This document shows, piece by piece, positions 25,795 through 34,727 of a stretch of DNA of 64,000 bases. The DNA is from Hymenobacter guriensis (lineage in GTDB: Bacteria; Bacteroidota; Bacteroidia; Cytophagales; Hymenobacteraceae), in the NCBI RefSeq assembly GCF_015773195.1, contig NZ_JADWYK010000002.1, positions 310,001 through 374,000 of the forward strand. Reading direction: 5' to 3'. Below the pieces are notes generated by a model, which ran no database searches, was not told where the DNA came from, and saw only the letters and a list, made by a program, of their open reading frames with translations. Numbering within the stretch: the first letter of the stretch is position 1; each line of letters starts with the position of its first letter. Position numbers and translations under genes: made by a program.

Positions 25795-27849
25795 GTGAAA
25801 AGACTTCTTTTTGCCGGACTGCTGCTGCCGCTGGCCGCCGCTGCCCAATCTTCCGCCGTGTACACGCCCGAGCTGCTCTGGAAACTGGGCCGCCTGGGCG
25901 AAATGCAGGTGTCGCCGGACCGCAAAACGGTGGCCTACACCGTGACGCGCTACTCCCTGGCCGACAACAAAGGCAACACCGACATCTGGACGGTGCCCGT
26001 AGCGGGCGGCCCGGCCCGGCAGCTCACCACTACGCCCGGCTCCGAAAGCACCCTGAACTGGCGGCCCGACGGCAAACTCACTTTCCTGAGCAGTGAAGGC
26101 GGCTCGGAGCAGCTCTACGTGATGAATGCCGACGGCTCGGGCAAGCAGCTGCTGAGTCAGTTCCCCGAGGCGGGCGTGGCCAACCTCAAGTACGCACCCA
26201 CCGGTAAGTTTATTTTGTACACCCAGGACGTGAAAACCGGCAAATCGGTGCAGGACTGGTACCCAGACCTGCCCAAGGCCGACGCCAAAATCATCGACGA
26301 CCTGAACTACCGTCACTGGAACCAGTGGGACGACCTGCACGTGGGCCACGTGTTCTTCCAGCCCATGGGCGACGACGGCAAGCCCACCGGCTACGGCAAG
26401 GACGTCATGGCCGGGGAGAAATTCGACGCCCCCCTGCAGCCATTCGGTGGCAACGAGCAGCTGGCTTTTTCGCCCGACGGCTACCAGCTGGCGTACACCT
26501 CGCGCAAGCTCACGGGCAAAGCCGAGGCCGAAAGCACTAACTCCGACATCTACCTCTACGACGTGCGCACCGGCCAGACCCAGAACCTGAGCGAAGGGCT
26601 GGGCGGCTACGACACCGAGCCCAGCTTCTCGCCCGACGGCTCAAAAGTGGCCTGGCTGAGCATGGCCACGCCCGGCTTCGAGTCGGACCGCAACGGCATT
26701 GTGGTGTATGACTTCAAAACGAAGAAGCGCGCAGACATAACGGCCGGCTCGGAACAGGCCGCTGCCAACATCCGCTGGAGCCCTGATGGCAAAACCATCT
26801 ACTTCGTGAGCGTGCTGGAAGGCACCGAGCAGCTGTTTTCTATTGCCAGCAAGGGCGGCAAAATCAAGCAGCTCACCAAGGGCGCGCACAATTACAACTC
26901 CTTTGAGCTGGCTGGCAAGGACGTAGCCATTGCCAACAAAACCACCCAGGCCCAGCCCGCCGACCTCGTACGCATCGATCTGAAAACCGGCCGCGAAACG
27001 GCCCTTACCAGCATCAATCAGCAGGAGCTGGCCGGGGTAAAAACCAGCCGCACGGAGGCTCGCTGGGTGAAAACCACCGACGGCAAGCAGATGCAGGTGT
27101 ATGTCATATACCCGCCCGACTTCGACCCCAACAAGAAGTACCCGGCGCTGCTCTACTGCCAGGGCGGCCCGCAGAGCCCCATCACGCAGGCCTTTTCCTA
27201 CCGCTGGAACTTCCAGCTGCTGGCCGCCAACGGCTACATCGTGGTGGCGCCCAACCGGCGCGGCCTGCCCGGCTTCGGCACGGAGTGGAACAACAGCATC
27301 TCCGGCGACTGGGGTGGCCAGCCGATCCGCGACTACCTCTCTGCCATTGATGCCGTGAGTGCCGAACCTTACGTGGACAAGGCCCGGCTGGGCTGCGTGG
27401 GCGCCTCCTACGGCGGCTACTCGGTGTATCTGCTGGCCGGCAAGCACGAGGGGCGCTTCAAAACCTTTATTGCCCACTGCGGCCTCTACAACCTCACCAG
27501 CTGGTACCCCAGCACCGAAGAAATGTTCTTCGCCAAGCAGGACATCGGGGCCGCGCCCTGGGAAACGCCCCAGCACAAAAGCTACACTGAGTTCAACCCC
27601 CAGCTCTTTGCCAGAAACTGGGATACGCCCATTCTCGTCATCCACGGCGGCAAGGATTTTCGGGTGCCCGAGGGGCAGGGCATGGAAGCCTTCGGCACGG
27701 CGCAGCTGCGCGGTATTCCAAGTCGGTTCCTTTACTTCCCCAACGAAGGCCACTGGATCAGCAAGCCCCAGAACTCGGTGCTCTGGAACCGGGTGTTCTT
27801 TGAGTGGCTGAGCCGCACGCTACGGCCCGAGGTGCCGGCCACAAAGTAA
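25795..27849 (+). CDS. Secreted S9-family prolyl oligopeptidase-like peptidase
   Basis: It starts with GTG and a signal peptide (KRLLFAGLLLPLAAAAQ). Residues ~25-400 form WD/TolB-like beta-propeller repeats (FSPDGYQLAY, FSPDGSKVAW, WSPDGKTIYF). The C-terminal hydrolase domain carries the triad: Ser538 in GASYGGY, Asp in HGGKDFRVP and His in NEGHWI. It should cleave peptides in the periplasm, as DPP IV or acylaminoacyl peptidases do. It is divergent from lysR and has its own terminator. Confidence 0.93.
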   Translation: MKRLLFAGLLLPLAAAAQSSAVYTPELLWKLGRLGEMQVSPDRKTVAYTVTRYSLADNKGNTDIWTVPVAGGPARQLTTTPGSESTLNWRPDGKLTFLSSEGGSEQLYVMNADGSGKQLLSQFPEAGVANLKYAPTGKFILYTQDVKTGKSVQDWYPDLPKADAKIIDDLNYRHWNQWDDLHVGHVFFQPMGDDGKPTGYGKDVMAGEKFDAPLQPFGGNEQLAFSPDGYQLAYTSRKLTGKAEAESTNSDIYLYDVRTGQTQNLSEGLGGYDTEPSFSPDGSKVAWLSMATPGFESDRNGIVVYDFKTKKRADITAGSEQAAANIRWSPDGKTIYFVSVLEGTEQLFSIASKGGKIKQLTKGAHNYNSFELAGKDVAIANKTTQAQPADLVRIDLKTGRETALTSINQQELAGVKTSRTEARWVKTTDGKQMQVYVIYPPDFDPNKKYPALLYCQGGPQSPITQAFSYRWNFQLLAANGYIVVAPNRRGLPGFGTEWNNSISGDWGGQPIRDYLSAIDAVSAEPYVDKARLGCVGASYGGYSVYLLAGKHEGRFKTFIAHCGLYNLTSWYPSTEEMFFAKQDIGAAPWETPQHKSYTEFNPQLFARNWDTPILVIHGGKDFRVPEGQGMEAFGTAQLRGIPSRFLYFPNEGHWISKPQNSVLWNRVFFEWLSRTLRPEVPATK

Positions 27850-27864
27850 ATTTACCGCCTGTAT

Positions 27865-27900
27865 GAAAAGCCCGGCCGCACTTGTGGCCGGGCTTTTTTG
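27865..27900 (+). terminator. Rho-independent terminator
   Basis: AAAAGCCCGGCC/GGCCGGGCTTTT plus a T run. Confidence 0.88.
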
Positions 27901-28031
27901 TGGTTTCCTGGTTGATTAACGCGGACTTCCACTGATACGCCGACGGCAAGGCACTATTTTCGTAGCGGGCTGTTGAAGACTGTGCCTGCACAACGGTGCG
28001 GGCAAGCTGCCGACCAACTTAATTCTACTGC

Positions 28032-30605
28032 ATGAAACACGTACTACTCTTGCTGGCCTTGCTGGCTGGCGGCCTCAGCGCCCACGCCACCAAACTTACA
28101 TTTCGGGTTGACATGCGCCAGCAGACGGTTTCGGCCGGCGGCGTACACGTGGCCGGCACGTTCCAGAGCAAAGCCGGCTTCCCGGCCGACTGGGACCCGG
28201 CCACCACGGCCCTGACGGATGCCGACGGCGACAAAATCTACGAAGTGACGGTGGATGTGCCGGCCGGCACCTACCGCTACAAGTTCATCAATGGCAACTC
28301 CTGGGCCGGCGCCGAGCCCGTGCCCGCCGCCTGCGGCCAGGACGACGGCGGCGGCAACCTCAACCGCGAGGTAACGGTAGGCGCCACCGCGCTGCGCCTG
28401 CCGGCCATTGCCTTCAACGGCTGCGCCACCGTACTGCGCTTTTCGGTGAATATGAAGGGCCAGACCGTGGCGAAAACGGGCGTCCACGTGGCGGGCAACT
28501 TTCAGGCGCTGGCCGGCTACGGCACCGACTGGGACCCGGCTGCTACGCCCCTCGCGGATCTGAACAAGGACGGCATCTACGAGGGCGAGGTGCTGCTGCC
28601 CGCTCCGGGGCTGTTTCAGTTCAAGTTCATCAACGGTACCACCTGGGCCGAGGCCGAACCCGTACCGGCCGAATGCGGCACCCTTGACGACAGCGGAAAC
28701 CTCAACCGAACCGTCAGCGCTACGGCCGACGTGAACACCACCGGCACGCTCTGCTACAGCTCCTGCGCCAGCTGCGATGCCCTGCCCACCGAGTACACCA
28801 CCCACTGGTGGAACGATGCCGTGTTCTACGAAATCTTTGTGCGCAGCTTCTACGACAGCAACGGCGACGGCAAAGGCGACTTCAAAGGCCTCACCGCCAA
28901 GCTCGACTACCTCAACGACGGCGACCCGAACACGACCACCGACCTGGGCATCACCGGCATCTGGCTCATGCCCATGATGGAGTCGCCGAGCTACCACGGC
29001 TACGACGTGACCAACTACAAGGCCACCGAGCCCGATTACGGCTCCATGGCCGATTTCGAGGCCTTTCTGGCGGCAGCTCACGCCCGTGGCATCAAAGTCA
29101 TCATCGACCTAGTCCTGAATCATTCTTCCAGCCAGCACCCCTGGTTTACGCAGTCGGCGGCCAACACCACCAACTCCTACCGCGACTGGTACCGCTGGTC
29201 GGCCACCAACCCCGGCTACTCCGGGCCCTGGGGTCAACCGGCTGTGTGGTACCCCCGCAATGGCAGCTACTACTACGCTCTATTCTGGGACGGGATGCCC
29301 GACCTGAACTGGAACAACGCCGACCTGAAGAACGCTATGTGGGACGCCACCCGCTTCTGGCTGAACAAGGGCGTGGACGGCTACCGCCTCGACGCAGTAA
29401 AATACCTCGACGAAGACGACCGGCAGATGGAAGACACCCCGGAAACCTTTAAGCTGCTGGAGGAATTCAACGACGTGGTGAAGGGCGCCAAAGCTGATGC
29501 GTTTACGGTGGGCGAAGCCTGGTCGGCCACGTCGAAAGTGGTGCCCTACGTGACAAACGACCGGCTCGACGCCTGCTTTGAGTTTGACTTGGCGTCGGCC
29601 ATTATCAATGGGCTGAACGCGGGCAGCGCGGCCGGTATCAAAAGCCAGCTCCAGCTCGTGGACCAGAGCTACCCCAAGCTGCAGTATGGCACCTTCCTCT
29701 CGAACCATGACCAGGAGCGCGTGCTCGAAACGCTCAAAAACGACGTAGCCCGCATGAAGCAGGCGGCGTCGCTGTACCTCACCATGCCCGGCGTGCCCTT
29801 TCTGTACTATGGCGAGGAAGTGGGCATGCTGGGCACCGGTGCCGACGAAAACAAGCGCAAGCCCATGCAGTGGACAGCCGGCGCCAACGGGGGCTTCACG
29901 ACCGGCACGCCCTGGCGCGGCCTCAACGCCAACTACACCCAGGCCAACGTAGCCACCATGCAGGCCGATCCGGCTTCGCTGCTCAACCACTACAAAAAGC
30001 TGATCGGCCTGCGCAATGCTTCGGCCCCGCTGCGCAAAGGCTACCTGCTGCCCCTTACTACCACAGCTACTTCCCTGCTGGGGTACGCCCGGGTGTATGA
30101 GCGCGAAGCCGTGCTGGTGCTGGCCAACCTGGGCAGTTCTTCCCTCACCCCAGCCACGCCTACCCTCGCTGTGTCGTCGTTGTCGGCCGGCAGCTATACG
30201 GTCACTGATATGGCTTCCGGGCAGGCGGTGGGTAGTGTTTCGCTCGATACGCGGGGCGGGTTCAGCAGCTGGTCGGTAAACCTGACTTCGCTGGGCGCCA
30301 ACCAGACGTGGCTGCTGCAGCTCAGCCCGGCCCGGGCCACGGCCAACGCTACCGGCCGCAACGCGCTGGCCGTGCAGCTCTACCCCAACCCGGCCAGCGC
30401 CCAAGTTCGCCTGGAACTGAATGCTCCCGCAGCTGCCCGCTCCCAGCTGACGGTGTACGACCTGAGCGGCCGTCAGCTGCACCAGGCCACCATCGTGGGT
30501 CGGCACCATACGCTGGTTACCGATGCCTGGGCGAATGGCACGTATTTCCTGCGCGTGGCCTCCGGCAGCAGCGTTTCGGTGCAGCACCTGGTCGTGGCGC
30601 ACTAA
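28032..30605 (+). CDS. Secreted GH13 alpha-amylase with duplicated N-terminal domain and T9SS sorting tail
   Basis: A signal peptide ([19 protein letters not shown]) precedes two ~110-residue repeats ([20 protein letters not shown] and [20 protein letters not shown]), each with KFING and AEPVPA: probably E-set/carbohydrate-binding-like domains. The GH13 barrel (~265-690) has nucleophile Asp454 in GYRLDAVKY, acid/base Glu495 in FTVGEAW and Asp560 in [10 protein letters not shown] beta-sandwich follows, then a type A type IX sorting domain ([14 protein letters not shown] ... GTYFLRV). It should hydrolyse starch-like glucans at the cell surface or outside. No SusC/SusD pair is adjacent. Confidence 0.94.
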   Translation: MKHVLLLLALLAGGLSAHATKLTFRVDMRQQTVSAGGVHVAGTFQSKAGFPADWDPATTALTDADGDKIYEVTVDVPAGTYRYKFINGNSWAGAEPVPAACGQDDGGGNLNREVTVGATALRLPAIAFNGCATVLRFSVNMKGQTVAKTGVHVAGNFQALAGYGTDWDPAATPLADLNKDGIYEGEVLLPAPGLFQFKFINGTTWAEAEPVPAECGTLDDSGNLNRTVSATADVNTTGTLCYSSCASCDALPTEYTTHWWNDAVFYEIFVRSFYDSNGDGKGDFKGLTAKLDYLNDGDPNTTTDLGITGIWLMPMMESPSYHGYDVTNYKATEPDYGSMADFEAFLAAAHARGIKVIIDLVLNHSSSQHPWFTQSAANTTNSYRDWYRWSATNPGYSGPWGQPAVWYPRNGSYYYALFWDGMPDLNWNNADLKNAMWDATRFWLNKGVDGYRLDAVKYLDEDDRQMEDTPETFKLLEEFNDVVKGAKADAFTVGEAWSATSKVVPYVTNDRLDACFEFDLASAIINGLNAGSAAGIKSQLQLVDQSYPKLQYGTFLSNHDQERVLETLKNDVARMKQAASLYLTMPGVPFLYYGEEVGMLGTGADENKRKPMQWTAGANGGFTTGTPWRGLNANYTQANVATMQADPASLLNHYKKLIGLRNASAPLRKGYLLPLTTTATSLLGYARVYEREAVLVLANLGSSSLTPATPTLAVSSLSAGSYTVTDMASGQAVGSVSLDTRGGFSSWSVNLTSLGANQTWLLQLSPARATANATGRNALAVQLYPNPASAQVRLELNAPAAARSQLTVYDLSGRQLHQATIVGRHHTLVTDAWANGTYFLRVASGSSVSVQHLVVAH

Positions 30606-30646
30606 CTGCCGTGGCACCGTGCACTTCGCCCAACCGTCAAACAGCC

Positions 30647-30690
30647 AAAAAAGCGGCGCCTTCCACCCAGGAAGGCGCCGCTTTTCTTTT
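30647..30690. terminator. Bidirectional terminator
   Basis: A 16-bp perfect stem AAAAGCGGCGCCTTCC/GGAAGGCGCCGCTTTT flanked by A and T runs. It serves the amylase gene and the convergent FUSC gene. Confidence 0.9.
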
Positions 30691-30702
30691 GTAGTCTTGA
30701 CG

Positions 30703-32829
30703 TCAGGCTAGCACGGCTTCCGTCACTTTCCCAATATCGCTGCTGACTTTGCGGATGAATTCCAGCTGCTCCTGTAGCTGCTGGTCGGGGGTGGCGGCAG
30801 CCAGGGGCAGCAGCGCTTCAGCCGGCTGATTTTCGGGTTCCGTGGGGTCGAGGCGCCACAGGCTGCGGTGCACCGCCTGCTGGGCCTGTCGCACGCTACG
30901 CAGGCTGGCCGCCGACAGCTGCGGCCGGGTTTCGCCGGTGAGGATGGACGACGTTATAGAAGCCACGTTGGACGACAGAATGTGGTTGAGTACCACAAAC
31001 TCGTGCACTTCCGACGGGCGGTGCTGCTTGCCTTGGGGCTCCGATATCATGCGCTGGAAGGCCGCCGCCAGGTTGGCCGAACTTACGTACACCTCTTTGC
31101 GGGCCAGCTTGTAATCGACCACGGCTACCGGCGAGCCGGCCAGGCTCTCGGCCAGCGTGTGCAGGTAGCGGCCGTTGGCGCGTAGCACGGCCGTCATGTA
31201 GTCGTGCAGCTGCTCAGATTCCCAGCGCGGAAACAGCAGGTAGCTGGCCGAAAAGGCAATCAGGCAGCCGACCACGGTATCGAGCATCCGCTCCTCCACC
31301 ACCTGCAGGTACGGCAGCCCCACAAAGCTGAACAGGATAAGCACCATCGGCGTCATGAAGATGACGGCCACAATGTAGTTGCGGCGCGTGAAGCTGAAAG
31401 CCACCAGCATACACACCGCCAGCAGGGCCACCAGCACCTGCCGGTCCGTTACCAGCCAGAGCAGCAGGGCCCCAATCACGCCGCCTACCAGCGTGCCTAG
31501 CACCCGCTGCACGTTGCGCTCCTTGGTGAGGCTGAAGGCGGGCTTGAGCATATAGGTAATGGTCATCAGAATCCAGTAGCTGTGGTGACCGGGCAGCAGC
31601 ACTTTGGCCACCACAAACCCCACCAGGCACGCCAGCGTCATGCGCGTGGCGTGGCGGAACACCCCGGAGCTGAGTGTGAGGTTGTCGCGCAGCTGACCCA
31701 GGCTAAAAGTCTGGTGCGTGACAAAGCGGCCAAATTCCAGCTCGCGCCGGGCCGGAGCGGGTGCGTTGGCGTCGAAATAAGCCAGAATATCCTGCACGCG
31801 CTGGGTGAGGTTGCGCACATTCACCAGAATCTTTTTCAGCACCAGTACATTACCCGTCTTTCCCTCGGCTTCTACAGTATCGATGCGGGTTTTGAGTTGG
31901 TCCAGGGAAGCCAGTAGCGGGGCCCGGGCCGTGTAGCCGTGGTTGGCCTGAATGGCAAAGCCAATGCTTTCCAGCTCGGCGGCCAGCTGCTCCACCACGG
32001 CCGCAATGGCATCGAGCACGCCGGTAGCCTCAAAGCGCTGGTGCAGGGCCGAGTAGTCGTAGTAGGTGGCGGTAATATGCTCGTAGAGGTCTACCACATC
32101 CACGAAGGTGAGCACCAGCCGGCGCCCCGTACCCGTGGATTCCTTCATCATCTGGCGGGTTTTGAACAGCAGCTCGCGCACGGCATCCTGCTTTTCATTG
32201 ACCGTTACCTGCTGAGCCATTAGGCGGCGGTAATCTTCTTCCAGACTGGTGCCGGTGCGGTAGAACTCCGCCTTGAGCCGCAGGAAGCCCGCCACTGCTC
32301 GAATGCATTCCCCCAGCGCCTGCTGGGCCGGCCGGTAGGGCCGCACGGTGTACGTGAGCAGGCTAACCACCAAGTACCAGGCCCCGCCCAGCGTCACCAG
32401 CCCGGCATACTGTAGCAGTTGGGGCAGGGTAAGGTGGCGGTCCATCATCAGGATGAGCAGCAGTAAGCCTGCCGTGCCCACGGACGCTGCCCGGTTGCCA
32501 TACACCAGAAACAACGTAAACGCGAAGCTCAGCACGCCTACCTCCAGCCCCAGCAGCCACAGGTGCGGAGCCGCCAGCCCGGTAACCAATGCCACGAAGG
32601 GCAGCAGCAACAGTCCGGCGAGCATGCCATTGCGCTTGTGTATCACCGGGCCCGGCGAGTCGGTAACGCTCACGCAGAGGGCGCCGAGGCAAAGCGTCAG
32701 GCCGGCATCGAGCTGCCCCCACCAGCCCATCCAGAGGCCCGGCAGCAACACAGTGAGCGTGGTGCGCAGGCCATCGGAAAAGTCCTGACTGGAAAAGAAG
32801 TAGCGAATCGAGCGGAAAGAAACAGGCAT
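30703..32829 (-). CDS. FUSC-family inner-membrane protein (YccS/YhfK-like)
   Basis: The 708-residue protein has two clusters of about five to six membrane segments each (residues ~15-170 and ~390-530) and long soluble regions between and after them, the FUSC (fusaric-acid-resistance/ aromatic efflux-like) layout. Family marks include LVYGNRAASVGTAGLLLL and HHSYWILMTITYMLKPAFSLT. The transported substrate is unknown. It is third in a minus-strand series after bestrophin and STAS genes. Confidence 0.88.
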   Translation of the reverse strand: MPVSFRSIRYFFSSQDFSDGLRTTLTVLLPGLWMGWWGQLDAGLTLCLGALCVSVTDSPGPVIHKRNGMLAGLLLLPFVALVTGLAAPHLWLLGLEVGVLSFAFTLFLVYGNRAASVGTAGLLLLILMMDRHLTLPQLLQYAGLVTLGGAWYLVVSLLTYTVRPYRPAQQALGECIRAVAGFLRLKAEFYRTGTSLEEDYRRLMAQQVTVNEKQDAVRELLFKTRQMMKESTGTGRRLVLTFVDVVDLYEHITATYYDYSALHQRFEATGVLDAIAAVVEQLAAELESIGFAIQANHGYTARAPLLASLDQLKTRIDTVEAEGKTGNVLVLKKILVNVRNLTQRVQDILAYFDANAPAPARRELEFGRFVTHQTFSLGQLRDNLTLSSGVFRHATRMTLACLVGFVVAKVLLPGHHSYWILMTITYMLKPAFSLTKERNVQRVLGTLVGGVIGALLLWLVTDRQVLVALLAVCMLVAFSFTRRNYIVAVIFMTPMVLILFSFVGLPYLQVVEERMLDTVVGCLIAFSASYLLFPRWESEQLHDYMTAVLRANGRYLHTLAESLAGSPVAVVDYKLARKEVYVSSANLAAAFQRMISEPQGKQHRPSEVHEFVVLNHILSSNVASITSSILTGETRPQLSAASLRSVRQAQQAVHRSLWRLDPTEPENQPAEALLPLAAATPDQQLQEQLEFIRKVSSDIGKVTEAVLA

Positions 32830-32830
32830 A

Positions 32831-32906
32831 GAAGTTAGTTGTCAGTTGTTCGTTGTCGGTTGTTAGTCATTGGTTTACTAACAACGAATAACTGATAACG
32901 CATAAC
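32831..32906. repeat. Gap-filling quasi-repeat element between STAS and FUSC genes
   Basis: GTTGTTAGT (32859-32867) pairs perfectly with ACTAACAAC (32877-32885) around a 9-nt loop, and the flanks extend the stem imperfectly (GTTAGTTGTCAGTTGTTCG against CGAATAACTGATAACGC). The sequence consists of repeated GTTGTCAGTTGTT-like words and occupies essentially the whole gap between the two genes. Confidence 0.75.
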
Positions 32907-32908
32907 GG

Positions 32909-33277
32909 CTACGAGGCCTGGCGCTGCTCGGCCTGGAGCTGATGGCAGTAGTGCTCGGCGTCGAGCAAGGTATCCACAATGGGCGGGTGCAGCACCGGGG
33001 CCAGCGCCTCCAGCTCGGCCCGCACTTCGCCGGAAAGATGGCAAAGCACCAGACTCATGCCGTGCTTGTGCAGCTTGTGGTAGTAGAAAGTGAGCAGCTC
33101 CGCCGCGTCGGGGGGCAGATGCGTGAGGTGGGAACAGTCGATCCAGACGCTGGACTTGCCGCTGCGGGCCGCCCGGCGCAGAGCCCAGTCGAGGGCTTCT
33201 TCCCGGGGCGAGGCGGGCACTTCATCGGCCAAAATCAGTAAATAGCTTTCCGGGAGAATTTCGCGGTAAACTTCCAT
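32909..33277 (-). CDS. STAS-domain protein
   Basis: The 122-residue protein resembles an anti-sigma antagonist STAS fold (SSVWIDCSHLTHLPPDAAELL, then HGMSLVLCHLSGEV). The position equivalent to the phosphorylated Ser in S-x-G motifs reads LPPDAAELL and lacks that serine, so it may not be phosphoregulated. It sits between a bestrophin-like channel gene and a FUSC gene and could be a regulator or scaffold for either; this is speculation from context. Confidence 0.75.
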   Translation of the reverse strand: MEVYREILPESYLLILADEVPASPREEALDWALRRAARSGKSSVWIDCSHLTHLPPDAAELLTFYYHKLHKHGMSLVLCHLSGEVRAELEALAPVLHPPIVDTLLDAEHYCHQLQAEQRQAS

Positions 33278-33474
33278 GATGGGTGGGATATTGGGGAGGC
33301 AGGGCGGCGGAGCGCGAGGACGCTTCGCCTTAGAGCAGCAGGTAATTCTCCGTAGAAAACGGCACTGGGAAGGTAGCAGCGGCTAGTTCGGCCGGCTGAG
33401 CGGCCCGCTGGCAAGGGGCCGCTGGTGCGCGCTTATACGCAGGCAGACGCGGGATGGTGACGCGCAGGCCAGCG

Positions 33475-34443
33475 CTAATACAGGATATCGTTGATGGGCT
33501 CCAGCTTGGGCGGAATATCGGTTTCGCCCAGCATTTCGCGCAAGTCAATTTCGATGCTGCGGCACAGCGCCGTCATAGGCACGTCGTTCATCTGGTTTTC
33601 AAACGGATTTTCGCTGGTGTGGCCCACCACTTCAATGGTGTTGAACACCCACGACACCAGCACGGAGAAAGGCACCGTCAGCCAGATGTGGTCGGGGCCC
33701 ATTTGGGCAAACTCACCGATGAGGCCCAGGGGCAGCAGCGCCGCAAACAGCCACACAAATACGTAGCTGAAAAAGGCGTACTGGCGCGGAAACGGCGTAT
33801 TCTTGATTCGCTCACAGCCGCCCTGCAGGGTGTAAAGCTGCTCCAGGGAGTTCATCATCGTCACGTGCTGGAAGTCGTTGAGCAGCCCCCGCTCCTCCCG
33901 CAGAATGCGCAGGTCGGCGGCCTGCTGGCGCAGAAGCTGGGCTGGCGGGTTGCGGAAGCGGCGCATCTTCTCCGACTCCTCGGCCTGCAGGAAGGGCGCT
34001 ACCTCGGTGTCCCACAGCTCGGGCTGGCGGCGCAGCTGCAGGCGCAAAGCATTGCACCAGGCCACGTGCCGGTACACCAGGCAGCGGTGCCGGTCCGTCA
34101 GCTCCGCGGCCGAGGCTGCCGGGGCCTCCACGCCGGGCGCATCCACCACCGACGTGACGAACTCCAGGGCCTGAATAGCCCAGGTGCGGCTGGCATTCAC
34201 GATGCCGCCCCAGATCTGCCGGCCCTCCCAGAAACGGTCGTAGGAGCCGCTGTTTTTGAAGCCGATATAGAACGACACGGCAATGCCCAGCGTGGCCACC
34301 GGCTGCCACGGAATAGCCAGCGAGTGAAAGTCGATGGGCCCGTAGATGATGCACACCAGCAGGGAATACAGCGTAAAAATCAGGATGTTTCGCCACGCCC
34401 CTTTCCAGATCAGGCGCCAGCGCAGGTTGTTACGGATGTACAC
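33475..34443 (-). CDS. Bestrophin-family anion channel (YneE/RFP-TM type)
   Basis: The 322-residue protein opens YIRNNLRWRLIWKGAWRNIL, followed by membrane segments and marks such as SFYIGFKNSGSYDRFWEGRQ, SWVFNTIEVVGHTSENPFEN and NDVPMTALCRSIE, which define bacterial bestrophins. It probably forms a pentameric ion channel in the inner membrane. Neighbours on the same strand are a STAS protein and a FUSC transporter, with 197 bp between this gene and the STAS gene in which nothing was recognised. Confidence 0.92.
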   Translation of the reverse strand: MYIRNNLRWRLIWKGAWRNILIFTLYSLLVCIIYGPIDFHSLAIPWQPVATLGIAVSFYIGFKNSGSYDRFWEGRQIWGGIVNASRTWAIQALEFVTSVVDAPGVEAPAASAAELTDRHRCLVYRHVAWCNALRLQLRRQPELWDTEVAPFLQAEESEKMRRFRNPPAQLLRQQAADLRILREERGLLNDFQHVTMMNSLEQLYTLQGGCERIKNTPFPRQYAFFSYVFVWLFAALLPLGLIGEFAQMGPDHIWLTVPFSVLVSWVFNTIEVVGHTSENPFENQMNDVPMTALCRSIEIDLREMLGETDIPPKLEPINDILY

Positions 34444-34727
34444 GGAGGCAATGGGGTTGATGGTTGAATGGCTGCATGGCTAAAGGTTTTTCTGGCTGGA
34501 TGGTGCTTCTGGTTGAATGGCCGCAGAGCTGTGCGGCTGCCTGCTTACGCAAGTAACCGGGCTAGTCGTTGCAGGGTACAGCTCAAGTATACTAAGGCGG
34601 CACCCTACATACCAGCCGTTGGGCTGTGCTGCCCGGCTCTGGCTATTCCGGGAATGCCACCGGCCGGAGTCAAGCCGGCCTAAACTTCAATAGCCTGGCG
34701 ACCAGAAAACCCTTCAGCCATGTACGT
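34444..34727. other. 284-bp intergenic region
   Basis: It contains a direct repeat GGTTGAATGGC-GC at 34462-34475 and 34511-34524 and a small GGCCGG/CCGGCC hairpin at 34662-34680. No gene or clear promoter was found; short open frames here look non-coding. Confidence 0.5.

Noticed and set aside
29280..30617. 445-codon minus-strand open frame
   Set aside because: Antisense to the amylase gene, whose catalytic motifs and sorting tail are intact; no recognisable protein features.
33330..33548. 72-codon minus-strand frame downstream of the bestrophin gene
   Set aside because: It overlaps the bestrophin C-terminus out of frame and shows no motif; the bestrophin itself ends normally.
34468..34683. 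71-codon plus-strand frame in the intergenic region before the MutS-like gene
   Set aside because: No domain or compositional support, and the region carries simple direct repeats instead.
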